Source of the DNA: Prevotella sp.
GTDB taxonomy: Bacteria; Bacteroidota; Bacteroidia; Bacteroidales; Bacteroidaceae
Reading direction: 5' to 3'
Length of the DNA: 61,194 bases
Assembly (NCBI GenBank): GCA_017476785.1
Contig: JAFUZD010000118.1
Location: 1-61,194 of the forward strand
Position numbers and translations under genes: made by a program. The notes beneath the pieces were generated by a model. It ran no database searches and had not been told where the DNA came from. It saw only the letters and a list, made by a program, of their open reading frames with translations. Within the stretch, counting starts at the first letter, position 1, and each line of letters starts with the position of its first letter. Of this stretch, positions 26,790 through 34,468 are shown piece by piece.

Positions 26790-28499
26790 TTACTGATTAT
26801 TTTCTAATTTGTTAAACAAATCATCTAATTGAGCATTGTTTTGCTTATGAAGCAAGTCTGACTGTTCTTGATTATCTGCTATTTTGTCCATATGTTCATT
26901 AAACTTATTTCCAGCTTGTTGGTGTCGCTCGGCAATATCTTTGGCAACCCTTAACTTCGTATTCGCCGTTCGGGCAACCGTAACATCCATAACTTCTCCT
27001 TGTTTCTGAATAATCTCATTCTTCTTGTCAATTTGCTGTTGGGCATTCTCCTTTCTTAGCCGTTTTGCCACAGCCCGATCAATTAAATTCAATGCCAAAG
27101 CACCTATCAAGCCACTTATCAATGCCCCAAGAAACATTCCGATTAGACTTGCCAAACTACCCAACAAAGGTATTTGAATTGCGAAGACAGGTATTGCCAT
27201 AAGGCCCTTTTCGATGATTTCACTTAACACAATAGACCCTCCGGCAGCAAGTCCAGCAACAACAATTTTTCCTACCTTCATAAGTTTAATACTCAAAGGC
27301 ATATTCTTGTTTTGGGGATCAAGAAGGAACTTGACGGCTTCCTTAATAGATTTGTATCCTTGTTTCAAAAAAATCCACGCCTTTTTTATAACTCCAATTA
27401 CAGGACCGAAGATTGCTGTTGCTATCGTTGTGATCAAAGTATTCGTTGCATTCAGCAGATGTGTCTTCAAGTTGGAGATAAAAGACTTCAATGCATCTTT
27501 AATGCTACCAATGAATGTTTCAAAATTCTTTTGACCTGAACGGAACCAAGAAATCAACTTTCGTATCACATCCTTAATGAGTGAAGCTAACAATCCCATA
27601 ATGACAGACCGCAATGCTTTTCCTCCAATTCTGAATGCTTCTTCCCTTTGCGACTGCTTTCCTGTGTCAATTGACCGTTGTTCTCCTTCTTTTTTACGTT
27701 TCTCGTATTCAGCCCTTGCCTCTGCATCCTTTTCTCTATATTGTTCTTCCTGTTCTTCACTTATATCAAAAATCTCTTTGGGCTTTTGCCCTTTACTATT
27801 CGGGTTGTCGAGCCAATCCGTCATACTTTTGTCACCTTTAGACCGATTTTGGCTCGCATCCATTTCGTTAAGATTGGCCTCGCTGTTAGCAAACTCTATT
27901 TGCTCTTCTTCCGACAAATGGGCATTTGCCTCTGGGTCTCGAATTATTTCTCCTGCAGAAACCGTATGATCCATATCTGTCCCTTTTTCTGCAGACCCAG
28001 TAGGTCTCCCTTGGTCAAAAGCACATCGTGCACCGGGGGCTAAAGTGGCTTCCTCCTTACCTGTTCGGGTCGTATGGGTTACAACATTCCCGTTTTCATC
28101 GTGCTGCAATTTTGCTTGCCACTTGTCATATCTTTCCTGATAGTCAATTTTGTCATTGTGACTTGCAATCTTGCCTTTTGCAAAGTTTTCCGTTGTTTGA
28201 ATATGGGCCGAATCCCTCAAATCAAGTGTCAGGCCTCGATTAGCCTTAATGAAATCTTCACCGGCAACCACGCCAACTTGGTTAATAAATTGTTCCCATA
28301 CAACATTCATTACAGTCTCGCCAATGGTGTCTGGGTTTCCAATCTTTTCCTTATCGACCTCCAAATCACGAAGGTCGCTCAGTTGTTCCTCAAGTTCTGA
28401 CTCTAATGTTTCTTCTAAAACATCAAAATCTATAGAGTCACAGTCCATATCAGACCATACTTGTAACTCTTCTGATGTTTCTTTTTCTATCTGGTTCAT
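26790..28499 (-). CDS. HNH-like domain fused to a hydrophobic membrane region
   Basis: Protein of 569 aa, not a named family I know. After an acidic N-terminus (1-60), residues 161-225 read as an HNH/His-Me finger nuclease core: FDQGRPTG, then MDHTVSAGEI (Asp-His at 177-178), then SEANLNEMDASQNRSKG (Asn at 209/211, Asn-x-x-Lys at 218-221). A charged linker (240-290) leads to hydrophobic stretches (about 295-310, 353-376, 409-427, 432-470) that may cross or insert into a membrane, and a helical charged tail (475-569). It is the largest gene of the cassette, with a 1-base gap to the next. A membrane-acting nuclease or toxin-like effector is inferred. Confidence 0.8.
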   Translation of the reverse strand: MNQIEKETSEELQVWSDMDCDSIDFDVLEETLESELEEQLSDLRDLEVDKEKIGNPDTIGETVMNVVWEQFINQVGVVAGEDFIKANRGLTLDLRDSAHIQTTENFAKGKIASHNDKIDYQERYDKWQAKLQHDENGNVVTHTTRTGKEEATLAPGARCAFDQGRPTGSAEKGTDMDHTVSAGEIIRDPEANAHLSEEEQIEFANSEANLNEMDASQNRSKGDKSMTDWLDNPNSKGQKPKEIFDISEEQEEQYREKDAEARAEYEKRKKEGEQRSIDTGKQSQREEAFRIGGKALRSVIMGLLASLIKDVIRKLISWFRSGQKNFETFIGSIKDALKSFISNLKTHLLNATNTLITTIATAIFGPVIGVIKKAWIFLKQGYKSIKEAVKFLLDPQNKNMPLSIKLMKVGKIVVAGLAAGGSIVLSEIIEKGLMAIPVFAIQIPLLGSLASLIGMFLGALISGLIGALALNLIDRAVAKRLRKENAQQQIDKKNEIIQKQGEVMDVTVARTANTKLRVAKDIAERHQQAGNKFNEHMDKIADNQEQSDLLHKQNNAQLDDLFNKLENNQ

Positions 28500-28542
28500 T
28501 TTTTCAAATCAATTGATGGAGCATCTTTACTTTTAAATCCTT

Positions 28543-28662
28543 TTAAAGAATGTCACTAATCAGTTTAATGACTGTATCCAACGGGGAATTATTCGACGGA
28601 CTTGAGTCTTGGAATACAGTTCCACCCATATCACGAATAGTGTCTAAAAAATTCTTCTTCAT
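28543..28662 (-). CDS. Possible 39-aa small protein in the cassette
   Basis: Short open frame MKKNFLDTIRDMGGTVFQDS... ending in TVIKLISDIL, read directly from the sequence. It sits in line with the cassette, 36 bases after the 83-aa gene and 43 bases before the HNH-membrane gene. The C-terminus could form an amphipathic helix. Codon use looks normal for the cassette. It may be a regulator or antidote-like peptide, or only a leader peptide. Confidence 0.45.
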   Translation of the reverse strand: MKKNFLDTIRDMGGTVFQDSSPSNNSPLDTVIKLISDIL

Positions 28663-28698
28663 ATTTATTATATTAAGTGGTCATTAGAATTAAGCTTA

Positions 28699-28950
28699 TT
28701 ACCAGACAGGATTTTCGTTGCGTGTAAATACTGTCCTTATGGCTTTGCGGGCTTCTTCATCTTGAGCCCTATCGTATGCGGATTGCAATACACCGTTGAA
28801 GCCTTTGTAAGGACAGGGAAGTTCTGGGTGCCGCTGGTTTATCCACGCGAGGGCTTCATTAATAGTTATAGTCTGGTGATTGCGGCAACGGGTTACCGCA
28901 AGTAAAATGACATCATCGTAAACAGTTTCCAATATCCCTTTGTAACTCAT
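28699..28950 (-). CDS. Small protein of unknown function, first gene of the cassette
   Basis: Protein of 83 aa, helical, without signal peptide or membrane segment. MSYKGILE is preferred as start (28950) over 28983, as the longer frame only adds an unconvincing leader. Segments such as TINEALAWINQRHPELPCPYKG and VLQSAYDRAQDEEARKAIRTVF look like two or three helices. It heads the minus-strand cassette, downstream of an operator-like palindrome. Function unknown. Confidence 0.65.
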   Translation of the reverse strand: MSYKGILETVYDDVILLAVTRCRNHQTITINEALAWINQRHPELPCPYKGFNGVLQSAYDRAQDEEARKAIRTVFTRNENPVW

Positions 28951-29009
28951 TTTATTAGGTTTTAGTTTTTGAATGAAACACATTGCTTCGCATTTCAGTA
29001 TATCCCAGC

Positions 29010-29042
29010 ATCGGCATATTGCCGATTTCTGATGTAAAGATA
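29010..29042 (-). promoter_or_regulatory. Weak promoter with operator-like palindrome for the cassette
   Basis: Minus strand TATCTTTA at 29042-29035 resembles the -7 box but lacks the last G. Just downstream lies a perfect palindrome ATCGGCA-TAT-TGCCGAT (29010-29026), placed where a repressor would block initiation. The stretch 28951-29439 otherwise holds no convincing gene; 29125-29280 shows only short broken frames. Confidence 0.35.
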
Positions 29043-29279
29043 AGCAATATTTGCCAAAGGACGTTGTTTTTAGGCAAAAAGTTGTTTCCTTCTGTCATTT
29101 CTTCCGTCTTTTTATCATTTGCACATCACGATTTACCAATTTCGGTGCGAAGATATGACTTGAGTATGCGAAAATCCTGCATACCGATGAAAATATTCGT
29201 GAACTCGAGCAATGTTTCCATTGACTCGGCCGGCTTTGATGTTGCTGAAGATATTAATAGAAGAAAAGAAAGTTTTCAT

Positions 29280-29331
29280 TTTGTATTTCCCTCCTTTTTC
29301 CGTAACTTTGCGATTAAAATCGCGAAGTTAC
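29280..29331 (+). promoter_or_regulatory. dnaX promoter P1 overlapping a palindrome
   Basis: TTTG (29280-29283), 19 bases, TAACTTTG (29303-29310). The -7 box lies in a 30-base inverted repeat (29302-29315 with 29318-29331, one mismatch in 14). Confidence 0.6.
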
Positions 29332-29346
29332 TTCGTCTCGGAAGAA

Positions 29347-29394
29347 AAAACAAACGAGTTTGTTTTGTTCTTCTCTCGACTTTCCGTAACTTTG
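29347..29394 (+). promoter_or_regulatory. dnaX promoter P2 with adjoining palindrome
   Basis: TTTG (29364-29367), 19 bases, TAACTTTG (29387-29394), about 46 bases before the dnaX ATG. Around the -33 box lies a second perfect palindrome, AAAACAAAC-GA-GTTTGTTTT (29347-29366). P1 and P2 share the 14-base string TTTCCGTAACTTTG, 84 bases apart. Confidence 0.7.
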
Positions 29395-29439
29395 CATCCG
29401 TAAAGAAAGAAGAGAAACAATCAATAACCACTGACGATA

Positions 29440-31266
29440 ATGGACGAATATATCGTTTCGGCCCGGAAATACAGGCCGCAATCGTTTGACACGGTGGTGG
29501 GACAGACGGCACTGACCACCACGCTGAAGAATGCCGTGAAGAGCGGGAAACTGGCACACGCCTACCTGTTCTGCGGACCGCGCGGCGTGGGTAAGACGAC
29601 CTGCGCACGCATCTTTGCCAAAGCCATCAACTGCCTGACACCGACGCCTGAGGGCGAAGCCTGCGGGCACTGCGAGAGCTGCCGCTCGATGGAGGAGCAA
29701 CGTTCGCTGAACATCTTCGAGCTGGACGCGGCTTCGAACAACTAGGTAGAGCACATCAAGACGCTGATGGAACAGACGCGCATACCACCGCAGGTGGGAC
29801 GCTACAAGGTGTTTATCATCGACGAGGTGCATATGCTCTCAACGGCTGCCTTCAACGCGTTTCTCAAGACGCTGGAGGAGCCGCCTGCCCACGTGGTGTT
29901 CATTCTCGCCACGACGGAGAAGCACAAGATCCTGCCCACCATCCTGAGCCGCTGCCAGATCTACGACTTCGAGCGGATGACCATCCGCGACACTATTGAC
30001 CACCTGAAGTCGGTGGCCGAGGGCGAGGGCATACAGTACGAAGAACAGGCACTGGCCATCATCGCCGAGAAGGCCGACGGCGGTATGCGCGACGCACTGA
30101 GCATCTTCGACCAAGCGGTGGCATTCTGCGGCGGCAACATCACGTACCAGAAGGTCATTGAAGACCTGAACGTGCTTGACGCAGAGTATTATTTCAGCCT
30201 CGTCGACCTCGCCGCAGAGAATAAGGCGGCCGAAATGATGGTGATGCTCAACAACATCATCAATAAGGGATTTGACGGCGGACGACTGATTAACGGGCTG
30301 GCCAAGCACGTGCGCAACGTGCTGATGGCAAAGGACGCACAGACGCTGCCACTGCTGGAGGTGAGCGACCAGATGCGCCAGCGCTACGAGGAGCAGGCCC
30401 GACGCTGCGAGACGCGGATGCTCTACCGCGCACTGCAACTGATGAACCGCTGCGACGTGCAGTACCGGCAGTCTACCAACAAGCGGCTGCTGGTGGAGCT
30501 GACCCTCATCGAGATTGCACAGATTACGCAGCCCGACGAAGACACGCCCAGCGCGGGGCGCCGCCCTGCCAGAAGATTAAAACCCCTATTCCGCTATCTG
30601 CAGCGGTCGGTGACCGACGTGCAGAGCAAGAAGCAGCAGACTGTCGCCCCGTCTCCCAAAGCGGAAGCGGAGAAAGTTGCTGCTACCCCATCCATCGCGA
30701 CCAATGAACCGCAGAAGGCGCCACAACAGGCACCGCAGGCTGCAGCCGCTGCGACGCAGCGACCGGCACTGAAAGCCTCCTCGCTGGCGTCTGTCACCCA
30801 CTCGTGGAAGAACCTACGCGAGGCGGCCAAACCGAAGAACAAGATGAACATCATACCCAGCACGCTGACGGGCGACCCCAGCGCGACGAGGGAGGACGAG
30901 CATCTGGAGTTCAGCCAGCAGGACTTGGAGCTGCAATGGATGTCAATGTGCAACCGAATGCCGCAGAAGCTCAATGCCATTGCGGTGAGGATGAAGAATA
31001 TGAACCCCGTCATCCTGCAGATGCCTGCAGTCGAGGTGGTGGTAGAAAACCCGCTGGTGATGGAGGAGATGATGCAAATCAAAGGCAGCATCGTCAACAC
31101 GCTGAAACTCCATCTGCACAACTCGGACGTGACGCTGTCTATCCGCGTGACCGAGCGCCACGAACAGGCAAAAATCCTGACACGCGGCGAACAGTACGAG
31201 CAGATGGAACAGAACAACCCGGCACTGGCCAAACTGCGGGAGCTCTTCAACCTCGAACTGGCGTAA
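29440..31266 (+). pseudogene. dnaX: DNA polymerase III subunit gamma/tau, interrupted by an in-frame TAG
   Basis: Clamp-loader ATPase, normally essential, about 608 codons. Codons 1-101 (29440-29745) hold the SARKYRPQSFDTVVGQ start, Walker A GPRGVGKTT (46-54) and the zinc cysteines (CGHCESC). Codon 102 is TAG (29743-29745), where relatives have Ser in ASNNSV. The same frame goes on at once (VEHIKTLMEQTRIPPQVG, Walker B VFIIDEVHML) to TAA at 31266, with no other damage. An internal ATG at 29767 could restart, but without the nucleotide loop. One base change (TCG to TAG) explains it: sequencing error, a real nonsense mutation, or readthrough. TAG is a normal stop in nearby mfd and menC. Confidence 0.85.
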
Positions 31267-31275
31267 CACGGTTTA

Positions 31276-31502
31276 AATTGAGAATTGAGAATTGAAGAAT
31301 TGATAATTATGATTACTGCTTGAATTGAGAGTTGAGAATTGAAGAATTGATAATTATGATTACCTCTTGAATTGATAATTGAAAATTGAAGAATGGAGAA
31401 TTATGACTACCTCAAGCGTATGAGCAAATCATAATTCTCCATTCTTCAATTCTGCAATTCTCAATTAGGAGAATTCTCCATTTTCAATTATCAACTCTCA
31501 AT
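31276..31502. repeat. Family A intergenic repeat, locus 2
   Basis: Two direct units of about 46-47 bases ending in AATTATGATTAC(C/T)..CTTG, then a unit whose centre (31397-31440) is the reverse complement, with one mismatch, of 34311-34350. The remainder is complementary AATTCTCAATT sequence, so the whole folds on itself. Confidence 0.85.
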
Positions 31503-31504
31503 TC

Positions 31505-31531
31505 GAGAAGTTCTCGGTTCGAGAACTTCTC
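31505..31531 (-). terminator. Terminator-like hairpin after asnA
   Basis: Perfect 12-bp stem GAGAAGTTCTCG / CGAGAACTTCTC with a 3-base loop, starting 3 bases past the asnA stop on the minus strand. It could also stop dnaX transcripts. Confidence 0.65.
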
Positions 31532-31533
31532 CG

Positions 31534-32571
31534 TTAGATTAGCGGCATTCCCAGTTGACGGCACGTTGCGCGCATCTCGTCGGGCCAGATGCTGGCCTGA
31601 ATCTCGCCGATATGCGCTTTATGCAGCAGCACCATACAGAGACGGCTCTGCCCTATACCGCCGCCGATGCTCAGCGGCAACTCGCCAGCCAGCAGCTTGC
31701 GGTGGAAATAGAGCTGACTGCGCTCCTGCTTTCCCTCCAGCTCCAACTGTCGCAGCAACGACTCCCCGTTGACACGGATGCCCATCGACGAGAGTTCAAA
31801 CGAGCGTTCCAGCACGGGATACCAGATGAGGATGTCGCCATTGAGACCGGCCAGCCCATTCTCGCCTACGGTCGACCAGTCGTCATAGTCGGGCGCACGG
31901 CCGTCGTGCTTCTCCCCGTTCGACAAAGCCCCACCTATACCGATGACAAACACCGCGCCATATTCGCGACACACAGCATCCTCGCGCTCCTTCGGCGTCA
32001 GGTCGGGATAGCGGTGCAGCAGCTCCTCGCTGTGGATAAACGTGATGTGCTCGGGCAGGAATGGCTTGATTTGCGGATAGGTCTCGCACGTCAGATACTC
32101 TGTGCGGCGGATGGCGGCATAGATACGCTCTACGACACTCTTTAGATAGGCCACCGTGCGCTGTTCGGGCGTGATGACGGCCTCCCAGTCCCACTGGTCC
32201 ACGTAGAGCGAGTGCAGGTTGTCCAGCTCCTCGTCCGCGCGGATGGCATTCATATCCGTATAGATGCCGTAGCCCGGTTCTATCTTATATTCTGCCAGCG
32301 ACAGGCGCTTCCACTTGGCCAGCGAGTGAACCACCTCGGCCCGGGCGTCGCCCAAGTCCTTTATCGGGAAGTTCACGGCCCGCTCCACGCCATTCAGGTC
32401 GTCGTTGATGCCCAGCCCCTGCAGCACGAACAGCGGTGCCGTCACGCGGCGCAGCCGTAGCTCGGTGGAGAGGTTCTGCTGGAAAAACTCCTTTATCAGT
32501 TTGATGCCCTGCTCCGTCTGTTTCATATCGAGCAGTTGCTGATAGCTCTTCGGTTTGATTAGTTGACTCAT
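31534..32571 (-). CDS. asnA: Aspartate--ammonia ligase (asparagine synthetase A)
   Basis: ATP-dependent enzyme of 345 aa making asparagine from aspartate and free ammonia; related in fold to class II aminoacyl-tRNA synthetases. The length fits, and VTAPLFV near the N-terminus, VHSLAKWKR, LYVDQWDWE and the GGGIGQSRLCM motif near the C-terminus are diagnostic. It is a single-gene unit with a complete promoter and a hairpin at its end. Confidence 0.96.
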   Translation of the reverse strand: MSQLIKPKSYQQLLDMKQTEQGIKLIKEFFQQNLSTELRLRRVTAPLFVLQGLGINDDLNGVERAVNFPIKDLGDARAEVVHSLAKWKRLSLAEYKIEPGYGIYTDMNAIRADEELDNLHSLYVDQWDWEAVITPEQRTVAYLKSVVERIYAAIRRTEYLTCETYPQIKPFLPEHITFIHSEELLHRYPDLTPKEREDAVCREYGAVFVIGIGGALSNGEKHDGRAPDYDDWSTVGENGLAGLNGDILIWYPVLERSFELSSMGIRVNGESLLRQLELEGKQERSQLYFHRKLLAGELPLSIGGGIGQSRLCMVLLHKAHIGEIQASIWPDEMRATCRQLGMPLI

Positions 32572-32597
32572 CTCTTTTTCATTTAGTTTTGCGCTTG

Positions 32598-32628
32598 CAA
32601 AGATAATGCTTTTCTGTTAATTTGCAAA
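32598..32628 (-). promoter_or_regulatory. asnA promoter
   Basis: Minus strand TTTG (32628-32625), 19 bases, TATCTTTG (32605-32598), about 27 bases before the start codon. Confidence 0.75.
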
Positions 32629-32754
32629 CAAAATCAGTGAAATATTTTGCAAAATGTCATCATTTTTAAATTTTTCCTATCAAAAAGACAGTCAAAGTAA
32701 CCATTCATTCGCCCCATTTCAGCCCGGCGATACAGCCGTCCACGCCTTGTTTCC

Positions 32755-32820
32755 GTGACAAAAACAAGCTGTTTGCGTGCCAAAAACAAGTCGTTTCTGT
32801 GTCGGAAACAAGTTGTTTCT
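32755..32820. repeat. Family B tandem repeat, three 22-bp units, locus 1
   Basis: Three units of exactly 22 bases, each centred on AAACAAG(T/C)(T/C)GTTT (32755-32776, 32777-32798, 32799-32820), with a fourth partial unit. The 389-base gap 32572-32960 also contains the asnA and tRNA promoters and no visible gene. The same family lies at 58710-58797. Confidence 0.85.
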
Positions 32821-32917
32821 GACACGCAAACCAAATTGGGATGCATCGGACGGGAGCGAAGCAGCACAGCCATAAGCAGCGCAAAAAGCCGCAAAAAGCG
32901 ATATTAGCCGTATAAAA

Positions 32918-32949
32918 TTTGGCTGTTTCCGCAATTTTTCTTATCTTTG
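32918..32949 (+). promoter_or_regulatory. Promoter of tRNA-Arg and probably pepT
   Basis: TTTG (32918-32921), 20 bases, TATCTTTG (32942-32949), 11 bases before the tRNA 5' end. Confidence 0.75.
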
Positions 32950-32960
32950 CAGCCGCAAAT

Positions 32961-33034
32961 GGACCCGTAGCTTAGCTGAATAGAGCGTCAGATTCCGGTT
33001 CTGAAGGTCAAGGGTTTGAATCCCTTCGGGTTCA
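32961..33034 (+). tRNA. tRNA-Arg (anticodon CCG)
   Basis: Full cloverleaf of 74 bases. The acceptor stem GGACCCG pairs with CGGGTTC, leaving A as discriminator; the anticodon stem TCAGA/TCTGA encloses loop TTCCGGT with anticodon CCG, reading CGG; the T arm has GGTTTGAATCC. No CCA is encoded. pepT begins 29 bases later without its own visible promoter. Confidence 0.95.
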
Positions 33035-33063
33035 CTTTTTTGAGAAACAGCCAACAGCCCTAT

Positions 33064-34287
33064 ATGGATATTACTGAAAGATTTTTAAACTACACCAAGT
33101 TCGACACGCAGTCGTCCGAGGAAAGCGACAGAGTGCCCAGTACCCCGAAACAACTTATTTTTGCCGAGTACCTGAAGAAAGAGCTCGAACGCGAGGGACT
33201 CGACGACGTGGAGCTCGACGAGAAAGGCTATATCTATGCCACCCTGCCGTCGAACATCAAGCAGGAGGTGCCGACCATTGGATTCATCTCCCACTACGAC
33301 ACGAGCCCCGACTGCTCCGGTGCCGACATCAAGCCGCAGATTGTGCGCAACTACGACGGGGCAGACATTCTGCTCTCCGAAGGCATCGTCAGCAGTCCGA
33401 AGAAGTTTCCCGAGCTGCTGCAGCACGTGGGCGAAGACCTCCTCGTGACCGACGGGCACACGCTGCTGGGCGCCGACGATAAGGCCGGCATCGCAGAGAT
33501 AGTACAGGCAATGTGCTACCTGCGCGACCATAAGGAGATAAAGCACGGCAAGATTCGCGTGGCATTCAATCCCGACGAGGAGATTGGAATGGGTGCCCAC
33601 CACTTCGACGTGGAGAAGTTTGGCTGCGAATGGGCCTACACGATGGACGGCGGTGACATTGGCGACTTGGAGTTCGAGAACTTCAACGCTGCCTCAGCAA
33701 AGGTAACCATCAAAGGCGTGAGCGTACATCCGGGCTATGCCAAAGGAAAGATGGTGAACGCCAACCGGCTGGCTGCTGAGTTTGCCGCAATGCTCCCTGC
33801 TGACGAGACGCCGGAGACGACGGAGGGCTATCAGGGGTTCTACCACCTGCTGGGCATCCAGTCTAACATTGAGCTGGCACGCCTGAGCTACATCATCCGC
33901 GACCACGACCGCGAGAAGTTTGAGGACCGCAAGCACTTGATCAAGCACTGCGTGGAGCAGATGAACCAGAAGTACGGTGAGGGAACGGCCGAGGCTGAGG
34001 TGAAGGACCAATACTATAATATGAAAGAGAAGATTGATCCCAATATGCACGTCATCGACCTCGTGCTGAAGGCAATGCAGGAGTGCGGCGTGGCACCGAA
34101 GGTGGAGCCCATCCGCGGTGGAACGGACGGTGCGCAGCTGTCGTTCAAAGGCCTGCCCTGCCCCAACATCTTTGCCGGCGGCGTCAACTTCCACGGCCCC
34201 TACGAGTTTGTCAGCATCCAGTCGATGGAGAAAGCGATGCAGGTCATCGTGAAAATCTGTGAGCTGACGGGAGACTATAATAATTGA
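33064..34287 (+). CDS. pepT: Peptidase T (tripeptide aminopeptidase)
   Basis: Cytoplasmic M20 zinc peptidase of 407 aa removing the N-terminal residue of tripeptides. Metal-site motifs: [45 protein letters not shown] and a C-terminal [12 protein letters not shown] 33064 is the first start after the tRNA and matches the family start (DITERFLNY). The TGA stop and the last Asn codons fall in the first unit of a family A repeat. It may be co-transcribed with the tRNA. Confidence 0.95.
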   Translation: MDITERFLNYTKFDTQSSEESDRVPSTPKQLIFAEYLKKELEREGLDDVELDEKGYIYATLPSNIKQEVPTIGFISHYDTSPDCSGADIKPQIVRNYDGADILLSEGIVSSPKKFPELLQHVGEDLLVTDGHTLLGADDKAGIAEIVQAMCYLRDHKEIKHGKIRVAFNPDEEIGMGAHHFDVEKFGCEWAYTMDGGDIGDLEFENFNAASAKVTIKGVSVHPGYAKGKMVNANRLAAEFAAMLPADETPETTEGYQGFYHLLGIQSNIELARLSYIIRDHDREKFEDRKHLIKHCVEQMNQKYGEGTAEAEVKDQYYNMKEKIDPNMHVIDLVLKAMQECGVAPKVEPIRGGTDGAQLSFKGLPCPNIFAGGVNFHGPYEFVSIQSMEKAMQVIVKICELTGDYNN

Positions 34288-34464
34288 GAATTGATAATTG
34301 CAGAATGGAGAATTATGATTTGCTCATACGCTTGAGGTAATCATAATTCTCCATTCTGCAATTATCAATTATCAATTCAAAAAGTAATCATAATTATCAA
34401 TTCTGCAATTATCAATTATCAATTCGAGAAATTCTCCATTCCTAATTCTCAACTCTCAATTAAA
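34284..34464. repeat. Family A intergenic repeat, locus 3
   Basis: AATTGAGAATTGATAATTGCAG units and their complements. Bases 34311-34350 are the reverse complement (one mismatch) of the centre of locus 2. The block starts inside the pepT stop codon and ends just before the antiporter stop, between convergent genes. Confidence 0.85.
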
Positions 34465-34468
34465 GAAG

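Noticed and set aside
28983-29489. A 168-codon plus-strand frame before dnaX
   Set aside because: It runs through two promoters and into dnaX in another frame, and its translation has no family features.
29440-31266. General recoding of TAG as an amino acid
   Set aside because: mfd and menC end naturally in TAG at the expected C-termini, and no other gene in the window has an internal TAG.
29440-31266. Programmed frameshift in dnaX as an explanation for the break
   Set aside because: The downstream half is in the same frame as the first half; the block is a stop codon, not a frame change.
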